DNA from: Sphagnum compactum
Taxonomy: Eukaryota; Bryophyta; Sphagnopsida; Sphagnales
Reading direction: 5' to 3'
NCBI GenBank assembly: GCA_965153455.1
Contig: OZ234496.1
Span: 17,910,304 to 17,974,303, forward strand
Length of the DNA: 64,000 nucleotides
Positions 45,691 through 58,615 of the stretch are shown piece by piece. Made by a program: the position numbers and the translations under genes. Within the stretch, counting starts at the first letter, position 1, and each line of letters begins with the position of its first letter. The notes below the pieces were generated by a model. The model saw only the letters and a list, made by a program, of their open reading frames with translations. It was not told the DNA's origin and did no database searches.

Positions 45691-48600
45691 AATACCCTTA
45701 TGCCGCCCATAAACATGAAAAACTGGACGGTATAAGATGAGAGATTATTTAAATGCCACTACCGCAACCAATGATTTGGTGGACCGTGCAGAAGTAGTGA
45801 TTTTAGTAGGCCTTGTGGAGACCACTGTCCCAAATGCATCCTTAAAGGGCCAAATCCATCGTCACACTATGTGAATGCTGTATATTTCATCCAAAGTACA
45901 CTGCACAAGCCATTTTATTCAACATGAAAAATTCAATAGTATAAAGTGTGAGTACGCTAGTATCTTGACAACTTTGACACATGTTTGGTGAATAATTAAT
46001 TGATTTTGAAATTTCCATTTCAAAATAATAGAATATTCTTGAAAATTCAATATTTTTCCTTATGAAAGTATATTCTTTGATTTTTTATATTGAAACTTTC
46101 AACATTTCTAAAACTAATATAATTAGTGTTGAAGTTGCCAACGTATTATGGCATTTAAGTTCCACCCAAAGGTCAACCATCATAGTCACCCAATCAAAAG
46201 CGCTTATTTTGTTTATTAAATATTTTTAGGAAACCATTGTATCTTGCGATTATTTACTTGTCCAATGTCAAAAGTATTAGTTGAATTATTCATTAAGTTT
46301 TAATTATATTAATGATAAGGTTAGTGTAGTTAATTGTGGTCTAGCTTGGAATCAATTCACGTGTGAACAAGGTTCAAATCATTTAATGTTTGGGATATAA
46401 ATTCAAGTTGTGAGTTTTCAAATCACTTTTGGTGATTTGACATTACAAAACATATGGTGTTTTTCGTTTTGTAATTCTTTTGTGTTTTTATGCAAGGTTT
46501 TTTGCACATTGTTCTTTTCAATTTTTTGTTTTGGGCGTAGATTCCTACTTGTTTGTAAATGAGTCATATTTTGAATCATCAAAAGTCAACGCCTGAGTTT
46601 TGTGACATTCAAGAAGCAAATCATTTTATGCAGAATAATTGTTGTGCCAATTGTCATGGGTTCAAATTTTGTTTGTAAACATCACATGAAGTGATTGTGT
46701 TTTGTTTTGACTTAGATCACAAATTAATATGCCTTTCAACGACTTGTTGAAATCTAGCAATTTGGAATTGTTTGTTGGTGACAAACTAAACAGGTTCTTT
46801 TGGTGACCGACTAAAAGTTTGTTGAATTTTGAGGTATTCGTTGGTGAACAATGAAGCAAGTTGTTTCAGTTTTCTATTATTAGTGAATTTGGAGTTGTTC
46901 ATTAACAAGCAACAAAATAAGTTGTTTGGTGATCTACTAAAAAACATAGTGATCATCTAATCATAAACATTGTTGCCAAGGGTCAAATTGGAATGTCATT
47001 AACGCTATTGTATTATTGAAAAGGGAGACATGTGTGTAAATTTTCAACCTTTTTGAAGACAAACATTTTTAGAGGTTTTTTCACAAGTGAAAAAATGATG
47101 TGTGTGAAGTCAATTTTTGACATGTTTTAACCACCAATAGCTTATGCTAATAAGCATAATTACTTAAAATCCACAAGTGGTGGAATGCTATGCCTTCCAC
47201 AAACATGGAGGATTTTGAATTCTTGTCATAATTTTTGAATGAAATTTACAAAAGTGAGAATTTGTGTTCTATGAATGTTCATTCCCACTTTGTGTTGTTT
47301 TGGGGCTATGCTTCTGTTTTTTGTTTTGTTTATGGAAAATGTTGAGCTTGTAATTCAATGGTGAAATCTCAAAAAACAAGTTTTAGGTATTGCATGAATA
47401 ATTTGTCATTCAATGACCAATTTTGGAAATACAAATTGCCACATTGGGGGTTTATTGGTCAAAACATGCCCATGAAATTTTCCATTGGACAAGGTTGAAA
47501 TCTAACATGAAAAGGTTAGGTTGGAAACAAAGTTTGGCGTTATTGTAGATAGTTCGAATTTGATTACTAGTTATACTATTGTTTATTTGTGATAATGAGA
47601 CCAAGTTGATAGGTAATAAACACATTTGTTATTTTCAAATTTTTGTTACCCTTTTGAAATGTTTTTTTGAAGGATGTGCCTTTCTAGATTAAGGTTAAGC
47701 TAAACCCATAGGTTCAACATCTTGGTTTATGATTAAGGTTTGATTACCTTGCATTTAGGGTTAGGGATCACCATGGAAATGACACAAAATTTTATAACAA
47801 AGGACACTCTGAAAGGTATTAATGGGTTTACTTGGTGGGAGTGAGGTTGAAACCACCCACTCTATCATCGTTTTCATCTTGGGGGGATTCTTCAAACTCA
47901 AAAACAAGTTCACCATCAAGTTTAATCATTTGTTGGTATTTTCCATTTGGTAGTGGTTGGCTCCATCGAGTTGGATTATTTGATCCAAAAGTTTGACAAT
48001 TTGTGTGATATGCAATAGATGTGCAATCCCTAGTTGTTCACACCTTTCATGGCATGGACAAGTCTGTTCCAACATTTAAAAAGGTCTGTTCTAACAACTT
48101 GTGAAAGAATTTCACAACAATGTTGAAATGTTAACAACACTTGGAAAAGTTGTGGAGTTTTGAATTCCAGTGTAAGCCACATGAAAGTTTATGGGAAGCA
48201 TATGTAGAATGAAACAATTGATCAATGTGATCTAAGGGGTCACAAAAACACATGATGTCCAATTTTGGTATGTAATTTTGGACAAGGAGTTTAGGTGAAA
48301 GGTGAAAGATGCCTTAAACAACCAACTCTAGCAAATGTGTTCATTTTTATCAAAACACATTAAACTTAATATTATGACAAAAGAACTTGTGGTTACACTT
48401 GGGTTCAATAAGGATAATTTGAAAATTTCTTCAACACCTTTTATTCAATAACCATGGGGCTAATCAAATAAGGTTTTGCCACCAAAGCCCTTGGAAGTGT
48501 GGTGAGCTACATTGAAAATGGGATTAGGTGAAAACATGATCAAAGGAGCTAGGGGTGCCAAGGTAAAGTCTTTTTTTAAGGACTACAGATGACACATGTC

Positions 48601-49842
48601 ATTTTTTGTGTTAGTATATAATTTTAAAATTTGTATTTCAAGTACCCCTTTTAAAATTGCATTTTAGATATAAATACATTTTAACTACAAATTGATTTTA
48701 TATCACGTATATTATGCATTCATGCCTTCTATCACATAAACATGAATAACTTTGTTAAAGGCACATTTGTTAATTCCATAATTTTTAGGGTCAAAACATT
48801 TTGAGCCAAATATGTTAAAATCAGTTATAAAAATGATTTTCATTAATTTAAGTCATTTTTCACTTCTAATCATCGATGTTAAAATCCTCTCCAATTTTTA
48901 GAAGGAATGGTGTACATTTGGTAGAAAAAAGGACGTTTGAAAAAAAATAAAGATTGTCCACTTTTGAGGTTTAAGTGTTTTGGGGTAGATGCAAAGTAAA
49001 GTGGCGCACTTTTTATATCAAAAGGTTAAATTTTGTAGGGGTGTTGTGATTGGAAACCTCATTACTATGCACATATATTTCAATTTGATTTTACGTATTT
49101 GGGTTTAAATTATCAACTTAATTATAAAAATGAAGATATAAATTATTTTGCATAACTCATAAGGTAAAAATGTTATGGAGTTTAGAAAATGAAGTTTTGG
49201 ACTTACAAACTAACAACAATTTTGGTATATGGACTTTGAAACGATTGAAATATTCATAATATGTTATATACAGAATTGGAATATAATGAATCTTTCTTTT
49301 AAAAACAGAGGTCTGAAAATATTAACATCATATGATTTATAGAATTTTTGTTATGGACTTTAAATAACATGAAAGTCCTTAAAATTCATAAAGTCCATAG
49401 CTACCTAAATTGAGGTTTCCTAAGGTAGTTTTTTTTCAAAAAAACATAAAATATGGGCCTTTGATAGGGTAAGCATTTATTTTTGAAAAATAACATCAAA
49501 ATTTGAGGGGTTTTTTGTTTGGTTAATCCTTGACCTAGTCAAACCTGTCAAATATGAAATACATGTGATGTTTTCATCCTCAAGGTTATGAGCCATTTTA
49601 CTTTGCATCTACACTTTGAACATGCAAAAACATTTTTGATTTGTGTTAAGATTTGAATATGCAACATTGGCAATTAATGGAAAATATTCCAAAAACAATT
49701 AGGATAATCCAAACTATTATGCTTCACTTGTGATTTTTCGAACATACAAATATGGAGTTTTAAGAAATGTCCACTCATTTGGGTGGTTTTTTGGACTGTG
49801 TTTTTACCCGATTGCCTTAATCCATTTCAAGCCATGACTTCC
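45691..49842. other. AT-rich spacer; SINE-like box A/box B pair at about 46336-46380
   Basis: GTGGTCTAGCTTGG (46336-46349) and GGTTCAAATC (46371-46380) are spaced as in tRNA-derived promoters, with an intervening CACGTGTGAAC. No acceptor stem or A-tail is recognisable. A loose tandem patch at 46735-46950 repeats GTTG..TGGTGA.C.ACTAAA. No gene is seen. Confidence 0.3.
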
Positions 49843-49930
49843 AACCCTAACCCTAAACAACCATGTTCCCATTGTAATACATATGCACATGATGCAAATC
49901 ATTGTTTCACATTGCATCAAAAATTACAAT
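49843..49930 (+). pseudogene. CCHC zinc-knuckle fragment (Gag-like relic)
   Basis: The frame reads CSHCNTYAHDANHC, a C-X2-C-X4-H-X4-C knuckle, followed by FTLHQKLQ and a stop. This resembles the knuckle-plus-LHP tail of plant retrotransposon Gag proteins. No flanking retroelement motifs could be read, so this is an isolated fragment. Confidence 0.4.
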
Positions 49931-52900
49931 AGGGCCAATCATTAATGGGTGCATTCACAGTAAAAGGAGCCAAAGATTGCATGTACATGCACAAAATCAT
50001 GCAACCCCATAACTTTGAAAAATGATTACATGAATTGTAAAGATTATAATTTAATGAAATCATTTTCAAAATGTTTGTATACTTATGAATTTTCAGCACA
50101 ATGAATTTTGTGCAATTTCAATATGTTTCATTAGTCATAAAGTGTTATAATAAGGAATGGACAATTTGATGTGTATAAGGTGTTAAAATTTTGAACGTCT
50201 TTTATCTTATGTAAAACCAAACAATTAATTCTGAAAATTTATGGATGACCATATATTGATGATTATGAGGGCATGGTTTCATTAAAAATTTGAACATATG
50301 TTTTATTTTAATTATCCATGATAGTCCTTTTTTAGTGTCTAAATGTGCTTTTGATCATTAAAACTACCTTAAACCAAAATATATATATTTTAGTATAAGC
50401 AAACACAAGGTTGCATTTTCATGAATATTGAATGTGTTATATAAGAATATTTTTTTTGGTGAATATGTTATGTTCCATTTATAATGATGTTAAAGAAAGG
50501 TATGTTTGATAAACTCAATGTATAATGTATCATTGAAGGTGTGAAACACATATTATTTTTAAAATATTGATATGTTTTTTCTTTTTGAAATCTACACATT
50601 TGATTTACTTGAAATTCTATCATTAAAAAAGTGATTTAATTACATATTGTTTGAAAACTCATGGAAACACATGTGAATTAAACTTTTGAAGTTGGCATTA
50701 TCATCTTATAATGGGCACTATCCAAAACATGGAGGCCATGTTTCAAACTTGAAAAAGCGTAATCCTTAGAAAGGACTTGAACCTAGGGCTGATTAATTCC
50801 TTTTATTATGGATGCACCTTGATAACCAATTGTGGTAAAAACTAAAATTATAAGAAAAATCAAAAGGGGAAAGTTCAGGCCACAAGGGGTTGACCACTAG
50901 GCCAACTCCAAATCAATCTAAAACTATGGAGGTGAAATTTGCCCACTTGGAAGCCTAATTATGAACTTGATGATGCAAATGAAACCAAATGCATTTATTT
51001 TAAGGAAGATGAAGGAGTGAAAAAACACCTTGTTTTCTAGTTGGGATGCCAACCTAATTTATTTTTGTGGAACTAGATTTTCAAGTTCAATGGTTCCAAA
51101 TGAGATTATATGTCAAATGTTTCAAAAGACCATGAATCATGGTCATAGGTGGTGGGAACCAAATTCAAGTTTTCAATTCAATTGAAATCACAAGGTGTTG
51201 ACAAGAATGAATGTTCAAACATTGAAATCGTGTTGACAAGAAACTAGATCTTCAACATGGGAAGACACAATGATAGGTCTTCCTACCATAATCATTTGTG
51301 TTGGCAAACACAAATTCCAACCCTAAGAAGAATTCAACTTCCAATTTTGCATTAATTATATCAAAGAAGATATTTGATTCCATCTCAAGAATTAAAACAC
51401 CAAGTAGTTTGTTGGGATGGCAATTATAGTGTATTGAACATCGTTGTTTTCTATTAAAAACTTATTTAACTTACATAAATGTTTCATTTAATGGCCACTT
51501 TATGTGAAGGTGGGGGAACACCAACCATGGTGGTTACATTGGAGGACCTTTTAGTATTGATTATTATTCCCCAATTTTCCCAAGGTTAACCAAATAAAGG
51601 TGTCCAAGGTTGAATCTTGGCATGTAGCTATTGCCAAGCTTCACAAATTCCCAACGCACCCAACCATTAGTAGGGCTAATATTGTTCCCTATGTGGTGGT
51701 AATGTGTAATGAAGAAGGGATTTTTTTAATTGAAAGGGGTGTTGACACAACAATATTAACCCCTCTAGAGGATTTTTTAAAATTTAAGTGTTCAACCTTT
51801 GATGTTGAGCAAGGTAACAATTAAATTACTTGAATTAACCAGAACTTATATAATACCATGCCCATACCAAATTTTGACATCAATGGCTAGATCAAATAAG
51901 GCTAATGGATTAGCCACGTAGGAGATTGTGATTCAAGTTAATCCCAACAAACCAACAAAATATACCACAATGTGGGCCCAGGTAGTGGTATGATGTATTA
52001 ATTGGAAGAATGGTTTTTTAATTTGTATCCCATGGGGGTTACCATTAATTTTTGGAAGGAATCCACATATTACCAATTAGGATGGAAAATGGGAACTAAC
52101 CATAAGGCTTCACTATTAATGAAATTTCTTGGGGTGTAAGTAGGGAAATCCAATAAATCAATTATGTTAGCTAAATTTTCAAGCCTTCCACATGGGTTTG
52201 AATTGTTGACAGGTAATATTCATGATCAAAATGAACCACCTGACAATAGTCAATTGACAATGTTGGGGGCAAATGAACTGTAATTCATTTTGATTTCTAC
52301 ACTAAATCCCATGTCACCATTGGGTACATTGTTAAAATTACAAACGGCATCTAGTCGCTACATTCATTTGTCTTGGGACATTTTGCTATCACCAAGCCCA
52401 TAGTTATTCATCGATGTTGGTAATGGTCCACTAGGGTTAAGCCCATTGGATATAAAGGTTATTGAGTGGCACATTCCCAAGGATTGAATATGCCTATTAA
52501 AGTTGTTTGGAAACATTAATTCAAGTTTGGTTGCAATATTGAAATATGGTATCTGACAATATCATTACATGAAAAATGTCCACAAGTTAGGAAAACCTCC
52601 ATGTGCCACATTATGATGTTGTAACGAAAATACCTTAATTTGTTACCAACATTGATGACTCAAGGTCCCATGTGTTCCTTTCCAAACATCACATTGTTGG
52701 GGGTGTTGGATTTGGCCAAGATTAGGCGAGTTGATTTGATGATTTTAGGACAACCATGCAAAGGTCTTTCACAAGCTAATATAGGTTAAGGACTTTCAAA
52801 CCTTAAATCAAAATTATTTTGGGAATTGATCCAAATTTTGTAACATTTGCAAGCTACACAAAACACCCATGTTCATATTTCTTGGAAAATGTCCCAACAT

Positions 52901-53843
52901 TGGGAGATTTTCAAATAACTTTGTTTGGTAGGATGACAATAATCCAAGGACTACATTGGTAAGTTAATGTAGGTAAATGTTACAATAGTCAATTCATGTG
53001 CCCATCCATTTCGATGGATGTGGATTAACCTAACACCACTAAAGGTGATTTAACAAACATATCAAGTCATCCCTAGGTGACCCACATGCTTGGTGGATGA
53101 CATTTTAAATCTAGGTAAGCATTCATATGTGATTTGTCATGATGACCATCCACCTTTAATGATGGTTAATTGAGTTGGACTTGCATGAATAGCCCTATTG
53201 ACATTTCTAAAATTTTCATGTTTTCATGCATTTCGAGATGGAGGCCCAAGGATGATTTGGGATTTTAATTCATCTAATATATTGAAAAAGTCAAATGTCG
53301 ATGAAAGGGAGTGTACCGTGGGGTTCTAAATTGGCACTATGGTTGTGCCAAGCACTTCCACACTTAGAGAAATCGCTATTTGTATATTTTAAGAAGCACT
53401 TGAGATTTTTTTAAATGTATATTTTGCTCTTAAAATGACATATTTTGAGTATACTTTATGTATATCTTAATATATATTAGGTATAAATTTAATATATTCT
53501 CATATTGAATAATAAACACCCTATTTACATTTTTTTTAAAATTTTTGATAAGTTACAGCTTATATTTTTTTGCATGTTGTTTGGAATAAAAATGGAAGTG
53601 ACTTCCCTCCGCATTCCCAAAGGAGTTCATAGGGGCAAGTTATGAACATGAACTATCTCACTTGGATAGTTACATTATTATTGACAAAGCAAAAATGTTT
53701 GGTTGAGTCACACCCACCCATTTCACCCGAGTTATCACATGTTGCAATTTTACTTCGAAATTATGTTGATATAAGGAAGTGGGATGATGTTGTAGTAACA
53801 TGAGCTGCACATCCTTGACAATTACGCAGCAAGAATGTTGAGA
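49931..53843. other. AT-rich spacer, no recognised gene
   Basis: A 74-codon frame at 51600-51824 matches nothing known to me. On the minus strand, a tRNA-promoter-like GGCCTAGTGGTCAA (about 50889-50905) and GGTTCAAGTCC (about 50769-50780) are too far apart for a normal tRNA. The stretch 51.4-53.1 kb is less monotonous and may be old element debris. Confidence 0.35.
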
Positions 53844-54589
53844 TCCTATATATTAAAGGAAGACTGAAGGCATATTCTGAAGCCAAATAATGAAGCTTCC
53901 CTTAAATCCGTGCAGTCATCCATCCAGCCGAACGGCCAGTTCATCCATCCCGTCATCCGGCTATTTACAGCAACCCTTAATCCGTCTATTTATAGCAACC
54001 CTAAATTCGTCCCGTCATCCAGATGGACCGTCTTTTTTTTGGGTGGGCCGGACGGATAGTAGAATGAAGCTTCCCCTGAATCCGGACGGACAGTAGCTAC
54101 AGATGACGAGATGGATGAAACTATTAAAGGACGTCGGAATGAAATGAAGCTTCTCTTGCATCCGTCCGGTTGTCCATGCGGATGGACACCCTGGAAGCTC
54201 CGAGGTTGCCAGCTGCACACCATCCTCTGAGAGTCTGACACTGCAGCTTTCTGCCCGGGTGGGGGTGGTGGGAGGTTGGAGGGGAGGTTTTTTTTTTCAA
54301 GCTGTATTTGGTGTGGAGAGTGGACAGTCCATGTCCACTTGGACAGTGGACAGTGGACTTTCCATGCAAGTTTTATTTGGGCGCGAGGGGGAGGATTTAT
54401 TTTCCTTTCCGCCAATGGGAAGGCCCAAGGTGCCTTGCTTTTATTCCTTTTAAGTTTGGGGGGCGGGAAGGATTTTTTTTCCATTTTTCCCTGTTTCCCA
54501 ATGTGTTCTCACGGTGTTCCCTCTAAGTTCCTAATGGGTTCCCAATGTGTTCCCCAAGTTATAGTAAAGGAACAATGAAGCTTCCCCTG

Positions 54590-56000
54590 AAGCCGAACGA
54601 ATGAAGCTTCCTCTAAATCCGTCCGGACTGGACGGACATTTCCTCCGTCCGTCCGACCCGTCCATCCATCCGTCCCGTCATACAGGGAAGATGGCATCAT
54701 ACAGGGAAGAAAACCCTGGCAGAAATAAATACCCCCCCCCCCCGCCCCCTCATGCCTAGCCCCAGGGGGGGCACCCCCAAGATTTACTCTACAGAGGACG
54801 TGGTCTTTTTCTTTTCATTTTTTTTTTGTTCTCTGTTTTCAATGTTTTTTTTGGGGTTTATAATAATAATAATAAAATAGAAAAATGAAAAATAATCTTA
54901 TATATATATATACAAATTTTTAATTTTTTAATTCATCCATCCCATAAGCCGTCTATTTAAGCCGGACGGGGATGGATGTCTATTTAAGCCAGATGGGGTG
55001 GGTTAGGACCGGCAAAGACCCAGCAGTTTTAGGTGCATGTTTGATTTATTTTAAACACACACCTGTGCCTTAGGCACGGGGCACAAACTTGCCCGGCCCT
55101 AGGGGGGACGTACCCCCAAGATTTACTGTACAGAGGACGAGGTGTTTTTCTTTTCATATTCTTTTTCGTTCTCCGTTTTCGGTGTTTTTTTTTTGGTTTA
55201 TAATAATAATAATAAAATAGAAAAATGAAAAATTATCTTACATATATATATAAAGTTTTAATTTTTTAATTCATCCATCCCATCAGTCGTCTATTTAAGC
55301 CGGACGGGATGGATGTGTATTTAAGCTGGATGGGTGGGTTAGGACACCTGAAGCCGTGCGAATGAAGTTTCCCCTAAATTCGTCCGGACCGGACGGACAT
55401 TTCCTCCGTCCGTCCGACCCGTCCATCCATCCGTCCCGTCATACAGGGAAGATGGCATCATACAGGGAAGAAAACCCTGGCAGAAATAAATACCCCCCCC
55501 CCCCCGCCCCCTCATGCCTAGCCCCAGGGGGGGCACCCCCAAGATTTACTCTACAGAGGACGTGGTCTTTTTCTTTTCATTTTTTTTTTGTTCTCTGTTT
55601 TCAATGTTTTTTTTGGGGTTTATAATAATAATAATAAAATAGAAAAATGAAAATAATCTTATAAATATATATATATACAAAGTTTTAATTTTTTAATTCA
55701 TCCATCCCATAAGCCGTCTATTTAAGCCGGATGGGGTGGGTTAGGACCGGCAAAGACCCAGCAGTTTTAGGTGCATGTTTGATTTATTTTAAACACACAC
55801 CTGTGCATTAGGCACGGGGCACAAACTTGCCCGGCCCTAGGGGGGGCGTACCCCCAAGATTTATTGTACAGAGGACGAGGTGTTTTTCTTTTCATATTCT
55901 GTTTCGTTCTCCGTTTTCGGTGTTTTTTTTTTGGTTTATAATAATAATAATAAAATAGAAAAATGAAAAATTATCTTATATATATATATATATCGTCAAA
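54590..56000. repeat. Tandem A-B-A-B repeat inside Helitron-like element 1 (about 740-760 bp period)
   Basis: The A segment (CATGCCTAGCCCCAGGGGGG followed by ATTTACTCTACAGAGGACG) occurs at about 54751 and 55513. The B segment (CTTGCCCGGCCCTAGGGGGG followed by ATTTA(C/T)TGTACAGAGGACG) occurs at about 55089 and 55827. A and B are themselves related: each continues with AGAGGACG, TTTTTCTTTTCAT, then TAATAATAATAATAAAATAG. It is therefore a four-copy array of a unit of about 370 bp with a higher-order period. Confidence 0.85.
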
Positions 56001-56376
56001 TACACACACCTGTGCATTATGAAAGTTCCTTCCCCTGAAGCCGTCCTGTACGAACATCTCATCCATCCCGTCAAGTAGCTTCCCTTGAAGTCGTCCTGTA
56101 CGGACATCTCATCCATCCCGTCAAGTAGCCTCCCTTGAATCCGTCCGAACCGTCATCCATCCCGTCATCCAGCCGGATGGATGAAATTCGTCTATTTACA
56201 GCAACAAGAGCCGCAGCAGCAAAAATAGCAATAGCAAGAGCGATGGCGGCGGCTGTGAATGAAGTCAAAGAACAGGCAATTCTTCCACGGAAACCATGAG
56301 CTCGGCAAGGTTGTTGAAATGAAAGGAATCGACGGTTTTTTCATTCCTGTTGGGTTCTCAAGAACCGGAACCGAAA

Positions 56377-56525
56377 GGTTAAAGAACTGGAGTGGGAAAT
56401 GCGAAGGATCGACGGGTTAAAGACCCGGACTAGGAAATGCGAAGGACCGGGCAAGGGGGGGCTTGACGGGTTAAAGAACCAGAGTGGGAAATGCGAAGGA
56501 CCAGGCGATGGGGGGGTGACGGGGT
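56377..56525. repeat. Short minisatellite near the end of Helitron-like element 1
   Basis: GGTTAAAGA(A/C)C-type starts at 56377, 56415 and 56469 are each followed by GGAAATGCGAAGGA(T/C)C. This produces a repeated Pro/Ser/Phe frame on the minus strand with no biological meaning I can see. Confidence 0.75.
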
Positions 56526-56551
56526 TGAACAAACATTGTTGAAATAACACA

Positions 56552-56581
56552 CCTGTGCATTATGCACGGGGCACACACTAG
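56552..56581 (+). other. Helitron 3' terminus (hairpin plus CTAG), element 1
   Basis: CCTGTGCATTATGCACGGGG forms a short stem, then CACACA and CTAG. Related but defective versions lie at about 55061-55081, 55799-55820 and 56009-56020. Confidence 0.65.
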
Positions 56582-57296
56582 TATATTATTATCTATAGTA
56601 AAGGAACAATGAAGCTTCCCCTGAAGCCGGACGAATGAAGCTTCCCCTAAATCCGTCCGGACCGGGCGGACAAAAAAATCCCCTTCCTCTCCCCCCCCTC
56701 CCTCCACCCACAAGGCAAAAAGGGAGGCCCCTTCACTGCATGACACGAGACTTCTCATTGGTTGCATGGAAATTCTATTCCTAAAATTGGCTGCCACTAT
56801 TTTTGGCCTGGACTAATAGCTTTTCCTAAGAACACCCTACCTATGGTTTGCGCAACAGGAAGGGGATAAATTTCCATTCAACACCAAGACTCTGAACCCC
56901 ATTATGGATTTCTGATTATAGTAGTAGAGGGGACAGCTTCAACACATATCTGTCAAATAAATAATTAATTATAAATATTCCATGTCAAAAAAATCCTTAA
57001 TATTTCAAAAGAAACTATATTTTCCTTGAAATAATTTATTTCTTCCAAATTTTTTTAATTTAAAAATTTATAAAAATATATAATTAGTGTCAAAGCTTCC
57101 AAGGTAGTAAGGTCAATGATATCACCATGCAGCAAAAATAAAAGTTATGAAATATAGGGGAAAGCCTGCTCCTGAGGGCTCTTCAATGGATGAACACATC
57201 CAAACAGAACAAATATATATTTAAAAAAGGGGAAAAACTAGAAAAAAAATTTAAACAGAAAAACACTTTAACAATTAGAAACTTTTTGTAAACACT

Positions 57297-57885
57297 TAAA
57301 CATGAAACAAAAAAAGGAAATACAGTAAAATAATCTTAAAAGAAAATTTAAAAATAGATGACAAAAAATAAGAAACCAAACAGAGAGCAAAAGAAAGAGA
57401 AAAAAAACCATACTTGAAAAAAAAATGAGGTTTGTCTTCTTTTTCCAAACTTCAAACCTGCATCTAATCAAACAAAAATAAAAAAGTTTTTTTTAATTAC
57501 TTTTATTATAAAACATATTAAAATATTTTTTTTTGAAAAGAAAATAGAAACTAAATAAATAAATAAACGCATAAAAATAGAAAAAAATGAAGATAGACAA
57601 AATAAGAATAGAAAAAATTAAAACATGAAACAAACATAAACACAAAAAAGTAAAAACACAAAAACTATAAAAAAGGAATGGAAACAAATGAAACAAGGAA
57701 AGGGAAATACAGTAAAATCATTTCAAAAGAAAAAAATTACAAAAAAGAATAAAACAAATAAAGAGTAGAAAACAAGAAAAAATAAAACTTATAATAATGA
57801 AGAAAAACCCTACTTGAAAAAGAATGAGGTGTGTCTTTTTCTCCAAACTTCAAACTTGCATCCAAATAAACAAAAATACAAAAGT
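57297..57885. repeat. Direct repeat of about 195 bp in Helitron-like element 2 (57297-57486 and 57687-57885)
   Basis: Both copies share GGAAATACAGTAAAAT, a (C/A)TACTTGAAAAA..AATGAGGT step, and CAAACTTCAAAC(C/T)TGCATC, in order. Confidence 0.75.
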
Positions 57886-58034
57886 GAAAAAGAAATACTT
57901 TATTTTTATTATACAAAATAATAATAAAAACAAAAAAATATAAAAATAAAAAATATAAAAGATAAAAGTTTTGAAAAAAACTAAAACATGAACCAAACAT
58001 TGTTGAAATAACACACCTGTGCATTAGGCATGGG

Positions 58035-58385
58035 GTTCCAGTGCGTAACCAACCTGTCTAGAATGTTCAATGGGAGGAGGGAACCAAACCCATTCCAGTA
58101 CGTAACCAACCTATCCCAGTATGTAACCAACGTATCCGGAATGTTCGATGGGGCAAGGATACAAACTCATTCAAGTGCGTAATCAACTTATTCAGAATGT
58201 TCAATGGGGGACGGAACCAAACCCATTCCAGTAATGTAACCAACTTATCCAGAATGTTCAATGGGGGGAAGGAACCAAACCCATTCCAGTAATGTAACCA
58301 ACTTATCCACAATGTTGAATGGGGGAGGGAATTAAACCCATTCCAGTGTGTAACCAACGTATCCAGAGTGTTCAATCTTGACATT
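58035..58385. repeat. Minisatellite, about 57 bp, six copies plus a 21-bp partial
   Basis: GTAA(C/T)CAAC recurs at about 58044, 58101, 58122, 58178, 58235, 58294 and 58349, with AATGTT(C/G)(A/G)ATGGGG and CCAAACCCATTCCAGT in each full unit. It sits between the degraded 3' end and the functional-looking 3' end of Helitron-like element 2. Confidence 0.85.
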
Positions 58386-58615
58386 TACAGGTTTGAGGAC
58401 AATGATCAGGGCAGAATAATGGATCATTACACGATGTAATCTGTCGATTCAGACCACTCCGGTTTGTTCTTAATATGCCCCCAGAGACATTATATTCCAG
58501 TAACATCTACAAAATAATTTTGGAAATAGATCTTTGGGCATTTTCATCATGGAATTGTGCGTGTTCTACCCCCCAAGAAAACATCAGTTTTATTTAATGT
58601 TCATTTATTTACACA

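Larger units (their letters stand above)
53844..56581 (+). mobile_element. Helitron-like element 1, non-autonomous
   Basis: It begins A/TCCTATATATTAAAGGAAG, a TC start of the plant Helitron type. It ends with a GTGCAT/ATGCAC hairpin (56552-56571) followed 6 bases later by CTAG (56578-56581) and then T, as expected for insertion between A and T. There is no terminal inverted repeat and no Rep or helicase coding. The interior is built of GGACGG/CCATCC-rich segments and two rounds of tandem repeat. An internal 5'-end-like sequence, TATAGTAAAGGAACAATGAA, lies at 54560, suggesting nested origins. A short GC-rich patch at 56195-56280 could be captured host DNA. Confidence 0.65.

Noticed and set aside
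53990-54484. 164-codon minus-strand frame
   Set aside because: It lies inside Helitron-like element 1, is driven by CCATCC/GGACGG repeats, has overlapping long frames in other phases and no domain.
58035-58385. Repetitive protein of about 105 codons on the minus strand
   Set aside because: It is the translation of the 57-bp minisatellite; the period is a multiple of three only approximately and the frame is not kept between all units.
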